Positions 10,222-22,264 of a stretch of 64,000 bases of DNA are shown piece by piece (within the stretch, counting starts at the first letter, position 1; every line of letters starts with the position of its first letter). The position numbers were made by a program, and so were the translations under genes. The stretch comes from Anaeramoeba flamelloides. Its lineage: Eukaryota; Metamonada; Anaeramoebidae. The stretch spans positions 20,522,001 through 20,586,000 of the forward strand of contig JANTQA010000047.1 of assembly GCA_027625915.1 (NCBI GenBank). Direction: 5' to 3'. A model generated the notes under the pieces. It did no database searches. It was given only the letters and a program-made list of their open reading frames with translations, and was not told the DNA's origin.

Positions 10222-12669
10222 TATTATTTGAGTAAGGTAATGAAACTTATCATTGTCGAAAAAAAGTGAAACACAGTTTTTAATTGGGAACATTACTGAC
10301 AATTCAAAATAAGAACAATGGAAAAAAGAATAAATAAATAAATAAAGGCAAAATGAAGTATTCGCCACAATAACAGTTTTTTAAATACTATCTTTTGGTA
10401 TGGGCTTTTCTTTGATTTATCAATTATTAAAAATTTGTTCCAAAAATTGACTATTTTTGAGATCTACAAAAAAACACCAACAATTTCGATAAATAAAGTA
10501 GATTTAAATTGTATTTGTTGGATTGATTGAAAATGATATAATGGGTTATTATTTGAAGTTAATTGGTTTCTTCTTTTAATTGATTTTAAATTTCATTTTT
10601 AGGTTCTCTTAATATTCCCAATTAAAAACCGTGTTTCACTTTTTTTCCAGTTTCACTTTTTTTCCATAACGGTTCTAACAATTCTAAACAATTATTATTT
10701 AATAATTTACATACAAATAATCTAAAAATTAGATCAACTTGATCTTTTATATTAAGTCAATTAAAATACAGATTAGAAATATATAACAATAAAATAGCAA
10801 CTCTAAATTATTAAAATTCCTGGATTAACACAAGTATTACCGAAATATACAAAATAAACAAAAACATACCAGTTCTTATTTATATCAGACAATTTATAAA
10901 ATTCGAATATTTGGTAATATCAATTAATAAATTAGAAAATTAAATTCAATGATAAAGTTTTGTATTTATCTCTAGATTGTCTGATAAAACTAATAAAATT
11001 TCATCAAAGAATTAACAATAAAATTAATCGAAATTAACAGAATTTTAGGCTTTTTAAGGGGGTAACTACTATTTAAGACATGATAAAAATTTGAGAGAGA
11101 TGAGAAAAGAGTATTTTATTTTAGTGGCGTTGTGATCGTAGATTCTCTAAAAATTATTTTTAAAAAATTATTTGATATTTTCATTTTAGTAATGCTAAAC
11201 AATCTAAAAAAAGAGAAAATATTGATAAAATTGGTTCGATTTTTTTTTTTTTTTATTTAATAGTTTTTTTTTTTGTGAGGAGAGATAATTTTAGATTCTT
11301 GTAATAAAACTTATACATATTTTATAGTTTAAACTTTGATAAAATATAATCATATTCAATTCTCCAATTCTGACAAATCCAACTGTTCAAAATCCGTAGA
11401 AGTAATGTTTTTTTTGGATAATTATAATTTTTTGGAAACCTTCTAGCTATTAAAACCCCCACTTCGTATTTCCTTTTTCGATTATCCCAATTTTAATGCC
11501 TTGTTATTCCTTTTAAATAAAAAAAACTTTTATCCCAAATTTCACTGATATAAAAATATTTCTATATCTTTTTGTTGTCATGATTATTAAAAATTCATTC
11601 ACTGATGAATAAATAAAATATGATTAAATTAAATGTCAAAATAAAATGTTGAGATAAGGATAAAAGATAAGTCATTCAACATTCGAAACAATATTTTTTG
11701 CAATTCAACTCAGCATTATATAGTGAAAATTTCTTTGGTACTTTTGAAAAAAAAATTTAAAAAATCTATTGAATGAATTACAAAAAATATACAAATCAAT
11801 GAGATTACATCCAGAAATAAAAAATGTTGTTTTCTGATCCTCTTCCAAATTGTAAAAAAAATGTAAAATTTTATTTCACTTTAGGCTACTCCCTTAAAAT
11901 TTCAATTGACCACTCATAAACCAAATTTTTTTATAACACACCAACCAATTTATTCGTCTTACACTTGTCAATCAGGATTTTCTGAAAAAAATTAAACTCA
12001 AATGTCAAAAATTACAATTTTTCATGAAATGATATGTAAAATTCACTTACAAAGTTGATTATCTATCAGATAGAGAACCACACGATTAAGTCTTCTCACA
12101 TCTTAAACTAAAATTCAAAATTTTCCACAGAGTTAAAACGTTCCAAACAATCACAATAATACAATTTCATTGAAATTGGAGATAATTTTGATTTTTGTAA
12201 AATATGAAAATCATTTTTTCATCTTTTTAGTTTTTGTTTTCATTTCATTCTTTGAATTACGTAATTTGTTTCGTTGGATCAAAAATTTTTTGAACGATTG
12301 ATATTATGGTTAAAGTTGAAAGTTGTTTGAAATAGAAGAACTCAAATAAAATTAGTTGGTAGTATCTAACCATTTGATCGATCAATAATCCTAATAGAAT
12401 TTAAACAAATTTACTAATGTATTTTTTTGTTTTGCTCTCTCCAAAATTTTTGACACACCCTTGATTTATTTGTATTGATAATTATTTATTTATTGTTTTG
12501 TGAGTATTGTAATTTATAAAGAAGAGTTAAAATTTCAATTAGTGGACGGTTCTAATTTGGTAAATCTTCTTGAATTGATTAAATAAGTTTTTTTTTTCAA
12601 AAATTGAATTTTGGTGTGTTAAAAATTTTGAATTGGGGTTTAGATACGGTAATAATTTTTCTAATTTAA
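10222..12669. other. Intergenic, old repeats R11 and R12, no gene seen
   Basis: AT-rich DNA without a supportable ORF. 11890-12110 is a diverged R11 copy (ccaatttattcgtcttacac; atcagatagagaacc). 12130-12660 is a diverged R12 copy (gataattttgatttttg, ggtagtatctaaccatttgat, ttgttttgctctctcc) related to 6820-8040 and 19150-19690. Confidence 0.5.
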
Positions 12670-13413
12670 GGGATTAGCGTCTACCAAGGAGAAGCCTAGA
12701 TTCAAAGTATGTTGTTATTGGACCAAATCACATTTAGTGTTACATGGTTCAAATGTCTCGAAAAAATCGATTGCAAAGTAGTAATATTTATTGATTTCAT
12801 CAATTAAAAATGATATTTGTATTCGAAAAACCTAGCAAATTGAGAATAAAATCTGCATTTCGCCATAAATTTTATGATTGAATTATCAATATTCAGACTA
12901 CAAAGTCATAAAATATCTTTCTTAAATTTATGGCGAAATGTAGATTAGTTACTAAAAAATTCGTTTTTTTTTAAAAATTAAATAATTAACGAATAAAGTT
13001 TTTTGTCAAATTATTTCTCAAATCATGGAAATATATTGATGCTATAATTAGACTTATCAAAAGCAAACAAAACTAATCAGTCTTTGTACTTTTATGGCGA
13101 TGATTATTGAGTTAATCTTTGAAATTAAAAAATTCTAAAAATAGTTACTTTTGGAAGTTCTAAATCTAAATTATTAAATATCGCAATACTGTATTTTATG
13201 TTTTTATTTTTAGATTTGGTAAAGGAATTAAAAAAAAAAGTTTCAAAATGAAATTTTTTAATTGTGGTCATTAGTAAAAAATGCAATAATTTATTGTGCA
13301 AAAAGATTTATAATAGATTTTTTAGAGCTATTCGAGCCATGGTGCACTAATACCATTGATACCCAATTACAACATACTTTGATTATAGAGAAATCTATGG
13401 TGAAGCTAACCCC
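12670..13413. mobile_element. TTAA-flanked element family GGGATTAGCGTC, copy 1 (piggyBac-like termini)
   Basis: About 744 bp between TTAA (12666-12669) and TTAA (13414-13417). Left end GGGATTAGCGTC; right end, reverse complement, GGGGTTAGCTTCACC. Subterminal words (acaacatact / agtatgttgttattgg) are also inverted. A second copy lies at 26658-27425. TTAA duplication with GGG termini is the piggyBac hallmark; no intact transposase is visible. Confidence 0.7.
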
Positions 13414-13593
13414 TTAAGGCACAAAACAATCTGAAATTTAAGGCACAAAAAAAATTCAAATTAAGACACAAAATTTGGATTTTTTTTTTTACAATTGATT
13501 TTACTAGAATCTGAATTTTGTGCCTTAATTTGAGATTTTTTTTTGTGCCTTAAATTTCATTGAAAGTTTGAGTCTTAAAAGTGTAACTGACCG
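13414..13593. mobile_element. MITE family CAGTCAGTTTCAC, copy 2 (left end displaced)
   Basis: Starts inside the family word ttaaggcacaaa directly at the TTAA that borders the preceding element, and ends with gtgtaactgaccg. The first ~14 bp of the family are missing here, as expected if the TTAA element inserted into the TTAA near this MITE's end. Confidence 0.6.
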
Positions 13594-15436
13594 AAAAAAA
13601 AATAGAAAGACGAAATTATTAAAAGTCTTGGATTAATTCATTTATTACTAAAATATACAAAAGAGAATAAGAACATACCAGTTCTTATTTTATAAAACAA
13701 TATATCTAAAATTCCAATATTTGTTAATATCAATTAATAAATTAAAAGTCAAATTCCATGATAAATTAAAAAAGTTATTTTTACCTTATCCGTATAAACG
13801 AATAAAAATTAACCAAATAATTAACAATAAAATAAAATGGAATTCAAAGAATTTAAAACTTCTGAAATTTGAAATTTATAATAATAAAGAGTTGTTAAAT
13901 TCTACAGGCTGGATATATCTTTCAGTTTTCTTTTAATTCAAGAAATTAAAATGAAAATTTCAATTTTAATTTATTTTTTGCAAATTAAAGAAAAAATCAT
14001 GTTAACTTTTATAGAATTTCAAAAAATCAGGTAAAATCTTTGATTTTTCTTCTATTCTTTCAAATCCTGGAAAAGATGGAATTTGATTGTACTCTAAGGT
14101 ACTTGAAAACACTCCACAATAATATTTTCAAATAATTAAAATCCAAAAACAAATATTTATTAAATTAAATATATTTAACTTTTTCATCAAGTTTAAAAAT
14201 TCTAAAAATTTGGAACATTTATTAAAGATTTGAATAAATGCGACTATGCAATTGATAAAAAAGAAAATAAAATTTGTCATTTATAATGAAAATATGAACA
14301 TTAAGTAATTATAGAAAATATATTGATCACTTTTTGATGTGTATGCCATTCCAAGACAAAATATAGATTAATATTTTATATTAAATTTGAAGAATTGCTT
14401 TTTGTTTTTTTTATTATTTATTTTGCAGCTGAGGAAATTAATTTTCTCTAATAACCTTTAAGTTTTTTTTACTTTTTGAAATTAATTGAAAATTTTATAA
14501 ATTTTCAATTTATTAGAAAAATTTTAAAAAAACATCTTTAAATTTTCCAGAATCAAAGAGAATATAGTTAAATCAAAGATTTTTCTCAATTCTTTTGAAT
14601 TTTTGAAAATCGCTATTAGGTTTCTTTTTTAATTTAAGAAAATAAATAGAAATTATTTTTCAATGTTGTTATTGATTCTCAAATTAAAAAAAAAAAAATC
14701 GCTGTTAGATATACTTGAGGTTTCTGTTTTTTTGTAGAATCGATAGATTTTCGTTAGGTTTTTTTTGAGTTTTCTATTTATTTAGAATATCAATAGATTT
14801 TAGTTGGTTTTTTTTACTTATTGAAATAAACCGAAAATTTATTAAAATTTTCTGTTCATTGCTAAAATTAAAATAAACCTAGAACACTTCAGAAATAAAA
14901 TATAAATCCTCAAAAAAACCTAGAACACTACACAAGAAAATAGAAAACTCATAAAAACCTCGGCGCTAAACATGACTTGACGTACTTGACGGTACTCTTG
15001 GCATTTGACTGCACTCTATTACACAAGCATTTGTTTAGATTATTATTATACCTAATAATTTATATATATACATTACCTTTCCATCCAGAACTATTTATTA
15101 CAACCAATTTATTCAACCTGTGAATTTTTTGATTCCTTTTGTAATACAACCTGAAACAAAAAAAATGTTTTTAGAATTTCTGTGCTTGATCATGTTCTGA
15201 CAAAAATTGTTTCATTTCGACTTATAAGGTTTCATTCTGAAACTTTAACAAAATCAATCCTTTAAAATCCTAAAAAATCCTATTAGAGACAATTACGGGA
15301 ACTTAAGAAGTTTTTCAATCATTCCGAAGTCTAACTCGATTGGTAAAAAAAAATTTCATTAAATAATTTTATTCACAACATGATGAAACATAAAAATACT
15401 TTAAACATTTTTTTTTGTTTAAGGTTGTCTTTCAAA
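13594..15436. other. Intergenic, no gene seen; partial hairpin-family sequence
   Basis: No supportable ORF. Around 14028-14110 and 14560-14600 the words aaaatctttgatttttct, ttctttcaaatcctggaaaa and aaatcaaagatttttctcaattc are diverged relatives of the hairpins at 51171-51238 and 57972-58048. Confidence 0.4.
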
Positions 15437-15569
15437 ATCAAAAGTGTCTAACCTTTTTAAAAATAAATTGGCTGAATGATTTCAAAGAAACTATTTCCTC
15501 CAAAAATAAACATTCATTTTTTTTCAAATTAAGATCAAGTTTTTGTTTCAAAAACCTAAACTTACTCTT

Positions 15570-15683
15570 TTTTTCTTTACCTTACTCTTTTTTCTCTTTT
15601 CTCTTTTTCTTTTTCCTTTTCTTTTTTCCTTTTCATTTTTCAACAAACAACCACCAAAAAAACAAAACAAAAAAACCAAAAAA
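15570..15683 (+). promoter_or_regulatory. T-rich to A/C-rich leader of membrane-protein copy A
   Basis: Pyrimidine-rich tract to about 15635, then aacaaccaccaaaaaaac-type sequence up to the ATG at 15684. Nearly the same sequence precedes the intact copy at 31859, so the leader was duplicated with the gene. Confidence 0.5.
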
Positions 15684-16966
15684 ATGGGTTTCCTGTCTCA
15701 AACAGTTGAAAGATTTCAAAATTTTCGAACCAAACATAAAAAAAGAATTAGGTTTGTAAGAAAATTTATCTTGCCATTTACTGTTAATTGCTAAATAATA
15801 AGATCAAAATTTTCATCCAGCTTTTCAAAATAACCCTTTCAACTCATTAAATTAAACATACAAAATCTACATTTCTTATGAGGAAATTGATAATATAAAG
15901 CTTCTATACCGATTTAAAATTTGAAATTTAACTAGACTTGGAAAATCAGTTTTTGGAAAGCGAAATGAAAATTTTGTTCCTTTAATTTTTCAACAAACAG
16001 TATTATTGTCCCTTTAGGTGCCTTATTTATTTTCTTGAATATTTATCATCTCCATGATATCAAAAATCCAATGGCAATAGTAGTGAATTGTTTATTTGCT
16101 GCTATAACGATTTTCTTTGCTTGTGGCCTACCACAAGATAAAAGTAGAAACAAAAGGACCAGAATAAAAGAAAAAGTGGATCATTTTTATTTTTTTATTT
16201 TTTATTATTGGATCCTTGCCATTTTCTGGTATATACCAACAATCTTTTTTTTGGGGTTTAACATATATTTTGTAGACAACGACAACAAACCACTACTTTT
16301 ATATCTTTTTGTCTTGTTTGGCTTAGTTTTTATGTCTCTGTTCGTTTTTCTTTGTTTGTGTTATGGTTTTCGTGTTTATTATAATCGTCTTGCAGCAAAA
16401 AAAAGAAAAAGAGCAAAAGAAGAGAAAGAGCTCTCGAAAAGCAAGCAATAGATCTAGAATCTCATCCAAACCAGAGGAAGAAATCCAAGAGAAGTGTTGG
16501 AAACGAAGATTCCATTCTTGAATTTAATGATGACCATATTCACCAATCAAGAGATCACCTTATTCATGCTTTACAATCAATTTCGAATGATGACGAAATG
16601 AAAAAAAGGATAGTCAAAGAATTAGAAGCATCAAAGCTTTCCTCATCAAACAAGAAAAGATTTGCACTCAAAACAACACTCTATCTTTATTTTAAATCAC
16701 TTTCTTATCATTATTGGCTTTCAAAAAAGAATGTCATCAAAGAAACCAACTGTAGCAAATGCCCCGCCTATGTTAAAGAAGATCAAGGCTGTGTTTGTGG
16801 CAACTCCATTTATTGTAATGAGTGTTCAATGGAGCATCTCTTATTTGAAGCCGAGATAAAATTTGAAAAAGACCCCAATTATTGGGGAAACAATGTTGTA
16901 AAAAGAGCTTTCCAATTTGTTGACCAATTTTTTAGATCAATTAACTCAATTGAAGATATTCTTTAA
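15684..16966 (+). pseudogene. Second copy of the four-helix Cys-rich membrane protein, frame broken
   Basis: A paralogue of the intact gene at 31859-32917. The first 36 codons (MGFLSQTVERFQNF...) match, then about 210 bp of extra sequence (about 15797-16005) interrupts the first membrane helix. The frame resumes as VPLGALFIFL and runs through the remaining helices, then a +1 shift in the Lys/Arg-rich stretch near 16400-16420 leads to a TAG at 16449. The C-terminal Cys-rich region (16598-16966) is intact in the original frame and differs from the intact gene by almost nothing. The extra segment ends tttttcaacaaacag and could be an intron (an AG/GTTTGT donor near 15750 would give KKRISIIVPLG), but the later shift would still truncate the product. 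Most likely a pseudogene; a truncated four-helix protein is possible. Confidence 0.65.
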
Positions 16967-17756
16967 AGATCAAACTTTTTTTGTTTTTTTTTCTTTTTTT
17001 ATATTTTTTTTATATTCCTGCAAATTTTTGAAATTCTAATTTTTTGAATGTTTACGATTTAAAAATGAAATTTTATAGAATTTGTTATTTTTAATGAACA
17101 CCTTTTAATAAACCTTGGCTTTTTTTTTTTTAATTTAATTTCCAAATTTGTTACATCAATCTATTTATTAGAATAATTGTGTATTATATCTCATTATTAC
17201 ACAAGATATTTTTGATTTTAATCAAATGTTTATTTATATCTCTTTTGTGACCAAAGCAATCACAGAAATCACAGAAATACTTTTATCTTTTTTGAAGTTA
17301 TTTACAACAACTTATTATTGATTGATAAAATTTGGGTTTCTTTGAGTTCAATGATTTTTATTTTTTTCATATTTGGAATATTTTTGAATAAAAAGTTATT
17401 AAATTATATTTTGTGATTTATGTGATTTTTATGATTTACATGATATGTTTGATTTGTAATTTTATTATCTAATTATCGATAAAATCAAAAAAAAACTTTT
17501 CTATATCTTCATCAATATACATTCACATTGACTAATTTCCATTCAATTTCTTCGTTAGTAACGAAGCAATTTTCCAATAAATTTTCAGGTTTTTAGAACT
17601 TTCTATAATTTTTATGATTAACTAAAAATATTTTTCTCTTTTTTTTTTTTTTGAACCAATAAAAAAAAAATTGATTGAAACTGTTTTTTGACTATACAAA
17701 TTATATTTTATTTCAAGTTTAAAACAATTATTGTAATTTTTTTTTGAAATTAAGTA

Positions 17757-18337
17757 AGCTATTTCCAAGAATGTGGGGCAAATTTATTTTAAGATATATT
17801 TATGTAACCCATTCTTCAAAATAGGATTTAAATATATAAAATCATTAATCATCATTTATAGATTCTTGATAATAATTCAATTTGTTTCTTATTATTGTAT
17901 TGCAGAAATAAAATATATTAAAATTTATGATCTCGATTTTATCGGATATTTTTTTATGGTGAAAATTGGTGTTTATTATTTTCTTTTTGATCGAAAAAAA
18001 TATTTTCATAACATGTATAATCTTAAAAAATTTACAATCTAATTAAAAACATATAACTGCGTTTTCGTGTTTAAAAAATCATTTGTTCCCATTCCATATT
18101 TACGGTTTTAAATTGAAATTGGTCGTACATTGGTTTAACCAAAAAAAGTGCTATTTTTTTTTTCATTTTTTGGGAATATTTCAACTAACATGCTTTGAAT
18201 TAAATACATAAGTAGTTGATTCAATCAATGTTAATATTAAACTTAATTTGGTAGAGTTGATTAATGATTACCATCACTAAAAAAGATTATTTTTTATGAA
18301 ATGTAAAAAAAAATACCCCACTTTTTTGGAAATACCT
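17757..18337. mobile_element. TA-flanked TIR element, family AGGTATTTCC, copy 1
   Basis: About 581 bp between TA dinucleotides. Left end AGCTATTTCCAAGAATGTGG, right end (reverse complement) AGGTATTTCCAAAAAAGTGG. It is absent at the corresponding point of duplication copy B, so it is a real insertion. A second, longer copy is at 52345-53891. An 89-codon ORF inside is AT-driven and unlike any transposase I know. Confidence 0.7.
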
Positions 18338-18851
18338 TATATTTTTTAGAATGAGTTATTCTAAAACTTAATTGTTTTATTTTTAAAGAGTATTTTGCAT
18401 ATTTTGTTAATAGAAAACAAGATTTCAATATTGATCAAAGAAAAAAAAATTTTGAATAATTTAGAAATATATTGGATTTTGATTTTTTAAAAATGAAATA
18501 AATGTATCAAACTTTTTAATACAAAAATAATTAATAATAATAAATACTCTTAAAAGACATAAGGGATTATTTTAAAAGACTTTTAACTTCAATTATAATT
18601 AAAAGATACCGAATTTTTTTTTTTTTAGGTTTTTTCAAATTTACTAGTAAATATTTTTTTTTAGTTTACTTTTAAAAATTTTTATGGGAGACATTCAAAA
18701 ATAAAATCTTGTAAAAAACTCATTAATTCATTCAAATTTGATAAAACCATTACCATTCAAAAAATTTCTAAAGATAAATCAAATCTTCTGAGTGTAAATT
18801 TTGTTAAAAACAAAAACAATAAACCTTATAAAAATTACTTTTAACGCTTTC

Positions 18852-18855
<4 letters not shown>

Positions 18856-18912
<57 letters not shown>
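18856..18912. repeat. (AT)n microsatellite
   Basis: Uninterrupted AT array of roughly 55 bp. Together with a shorter AT array near 19692-19710 it brackets sequence that is missing from duplication copy B. Confidence 0.9.
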
Positions 18913-18914
<2 letters not shown>

Positions 18915-18916
<2 letters not shown>

Positions 18917-19690
18917 TAATTTCAAAAACAATGGCAGATTTTTCATTGAAAAAAAAATAAAAGTGTTTTGATTTTTTTTTTTTTTGAATAATAAGGTATT
19001 TTACCAAAGTATTTAGAGATAATAACCAATATAGATGAATAAATAAAAATATAGTCTAATCATTTTATTTTTTGAATGGCAAATAAAAAAAGAAAAAAAT
19101 AAGAATAAAATAGTTGCCCCCAATTTTGAAATTTGGCTTATATAAAAACTAGATTCCAAAAATTTGGACCCAGTTTAAACCGTGGAAAGAACATCATTAC
19201 TACAATTTAAATCCAATTTGGGGATAATTTTGATTTTAAGACTATTTCAATTTTGGTATTTTTTGTTTTGTTTTCGTTTCCTTTTTTACAAGTTATGTAA
19301 TCTGTTTTTTTAGATCTGAAATTTTTTTTTCAATGGTTGATAGAAGGTTAGTTTTGAGTTTTTTAAATTGAAAAATAACATACAATTGGTAGATGGTACT
19401 TAACATTTGATTGATTAATTATGGTTTGTGAAATGTCAACAAATTCATCAATACATTTTTTGTTCCGCTCGTTTCATTATTTTGGAAATTTGGAAAAACC
19501 TGTTTCTATTTTTTTTAAGTTTTCTATTTTTTTCTTTTATTTGGATTAAGATGATTACTTATTAAAACATTAATACTAGGTTACTTAAATGTTGTTATAT
19601 ATTAGGTTTGGGAAAATACAATTAATTTGTTTTTTTTTTTTTTGCCTATTTTTGATTTTGGGTGTGTATAAATTTTTGGAATTGGGGTTT
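18915..19690. repeat. Old repeat R12 copy between AT microsatellites, absent from copy B
   Basis: From about 19150 this matches the R12 family (gataattttgattttaag, gtagatggtacttaacatttga, ttttttgttccgctcg). Copy B reads straight from one AT array into the atcaaactcaaa sequence, so this about 0.8-kb block was gained in A (or lost from B) within AT repeats. Confidence 0.55.
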
Positions 19691-21974
19691 ATATATATAT
19701 ATATATATAAATTATCAAACTCAAAAAAACAAATTTAAAATGCATTCTGTTATTTAAATATATTATTAATTTTTCTCAATTTTTTTGAAAATTATTAAGG
19801 TAGATTTTTATATTTTTCTTTCAAAATTTTGATATTTTGATTAACAATTTTGAATGATAAAAAATATCAAACTCATAACCACACTCAACAAGATTTAGAC
19901 CATTGATCAATTAATTTTCAATTCGAAGATTAATCCAGAAAAATGATTTCCTCAAAAAAGTATTTCAATTATTAAAACAACTTATTTATTCTCTTTTTCC
20001 TTAAATTAATGAAAAAAAAATAAAATTTTTTTAGTTGTACCAAATAAAGCCATACCTAATTAATATTATCAATTTATCACCTAAAAATCTCAATTTTTTT
20101 ATAATAGACCTTCCAATCTATATACCTTTCATTCTTCAAATTGGGATTCGATAAAAATACAAAATACATTGTAAAAAATATATACATATTGAACCACAAT
20201 TAAAATTCATACTAAATTGAAGATCGATCAGCTCGAATGAAATTAACAAGTCACCACACCGAGCTAAGGTTATTTTTTTTTTTAAATTTCAGGGATAGTA
20301 AACCTTAAATTGTGGAACTCTTAGGAAGAACCTTTTACCTAACATTTTTTTTATATTTTTTTATGCAAGTTGGACACAATTTACCTTTTTGAAAAATATC
20401 AATTGTAACAACCCTTCTAAAAAAAATATTTTGAGTACCATCGAACATTGGAAATTTGATACCAAAATATCATCAACAACAACTCTATTTGTCAAAAAAA
20501 AGCTAACCGAAAATAAAACCAGACTTTTATCTTTTATTTTTCAATTTTTTGAACATTTTTTTTTGATTACATTTTTTTTTTTTATTATATTTTGTTTTGA
20601 ATATAGGAATTTGATTATTAGGAATGTTTGAAATTAGTAATAAAATAAACCAATAAAATAGACCTGAAAAGTTATTATAATTCAAAACAACTGTTTTATT
20701 ATTGAAAACCAAATATTTAAGATCACGTTTCCAAATAAACTTGTTGAAATTAAGAGTGAAAAAAAAAAAAAAAAATTCGACCAAATTATATTTTTGAAGA
20801 CTCGTTTCTTATTGAACGCCTTAATTTGGGTGAATACAAACAATTTGTTATAACCAAGAAATACTCACCCCATTACTTTTTATTATCATTATTAAACATA
20901 CCACGATTTTACAATTTTTTTTATCAAAATTAAATTTACAAATTTTTATCTCAAAGACAAAACCAAAAAATAAGAATACTATTTTAAAAATTAAAGTCGG
21001 CCAATTGAATTCTTGAAATCAAAAAACAGTTACAAAAGATTGAACCTAATAATAAAAGAAAAATTGAAAAAAAATTTCAAAAAGATTTCAGAATTCTTTT
21101 GAGTTTCTCAATTTAATCCAAAAAAAAATTAATTATAAAATCAAACTAATGTTTCCAATAAATCTTTATTTCTAAAGAGGAATTTAAAAAAAATCCTATT
21201 TTCTAAAATCAAACTAGAATTAGATGAATTAAATAAAAATAGGATTTTAAAATTCATATTGGAAATTCTTTAGAAATAAAAAGTAATTTGTTTCTTAAAA
21301 ATTTGAAGAATAAAAGTTTTTTCTATTTGGAATGAAAATTAATACAAAGTAAAAAAGAAGTAATTGTATTAAACATACACATAAAATCAAGAAATAAATG
21401 ATTTTCTATTGTTATTTTATTTTGATCAATTTTTTCATTTTTTAAATTGAAATTTTTTAATTGTTTTGTAAATTTCTAATACTAGGATATATGGTATACT
21501 TCCATTTTTATTAAAATATTGATGGATTTGGTTTTTAAAATAATTTAATAAAAAATTTCAGTTTCTCATAAACTTGAGAAATTCAAAATTGGTAAAACGT
21601 ATTTAATACCTTTAAATAGAATCTTATTCTAAAATATAAAAAATTCTTTTTAATAGAATAATTTATTTAAATAAATAAAATTATTGATAATTCATATAGA
21701 AATGAAAATGGGTTATATTGTATATTAAAATGATATCAAAGAATTATGAATTGTGATAAATATTTTATTATTTTTATTTTAAATCTTTCTTTTTTTTTTG
21801 AATCTTATTTATTTTGTGAGATTTTTTTTTATATTAAAATTAATATTTTTGTTTTGATAATATTTAGTTATTTTTACTTTAACAAAAATAGATTTTTTCT
21901 ATTTAATATTTATTGCTTTATTTTGATATTGATAATATTTATTTATTTCTAATTTGATAATTTTTGACTTTTTT

Positions 21975-22055
21975 AGAGAACCGGTATGGGCAAGTGGCAA
22001 CACAACCCAGTGTACAATCTGAAGGCCGGGGTTCTATTCCCTTAACCATTATTTC
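21975..22055 (+). other. tRNA-like sequence with A-box and B-box matches
   Basis: Just past the right end of duplication copy A. TGGGCAAGTGG resembles an RNA polymerase III A box and GGGGTTCTATTCCC a B box (consensus GGTTCGANTCC), about 40 bp apart. The local G+C content stands out from the surroundings. I cannot fold a full acceptor stem, so it is a tRNA pseudogene, a tRNA-derived repeat head, or an odd tRNA rather than a confident tRNA gene. Confidence 0.4.
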
Positions 22056-22094
22056 TTATTGTTTACCATTTTCTCAAATAGCCACCACGGTTTA

Positions 22095-22264
22095 CAGTCA
22101 GTTTCACCATTAAGGTACAAAAAAAACTCAAATTAAAGCACAAAATTCAAATTCTACTAAAAATCAATTGTAAAAAAAAAATTCCAAATTTTGTGACTTA
22201 ATTTGAGATTTTTTTGTGCCTTAAATTTCGTTGAAAATTTGTGCCTTAAAAGTGAAACTGACTG
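22095..22264. mobile_element. MITE family CAGTCAGTTTCAC, copy 3 (best preserved ends)
   Basis: 170 bp, exact TA on both sides. Left CAGTCAGTTTCACC, right (reverse complement) CAGTCAGTTTCACTTTTAAG. The interior is inverted too (aaattaaagcacaaaattc / ttttgtgacttaatttgag), making a near-palindrome. Confidence 0.85.

Larger units (their letters stand above)
15437..21950. repeat. Segmental duplication copy A
   Basis: Collinear with 31620-41801 (copy B) in the same orientation. Matching begins at atcaaaagtg upstream of the membrane-protein gene and runs past its 3' side to a shared tttgttttgataatatttag block near 21850. Copy A lacks seven insertions present in B and has three of its own (about 15797-16005, 17757-18337, 18856-19710). 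Divergence is patchy: very low over 16430-17460, clearly higher elsewhere. Confidence 0.85.

Noticed and set aside
21746-21952. 68-codon hydrophobic ORF also seen at 41651-41851
   Set aside because: Shared only because the segment is duplicated; the ends differ between copies and the composition is that of AT-rich DNA.
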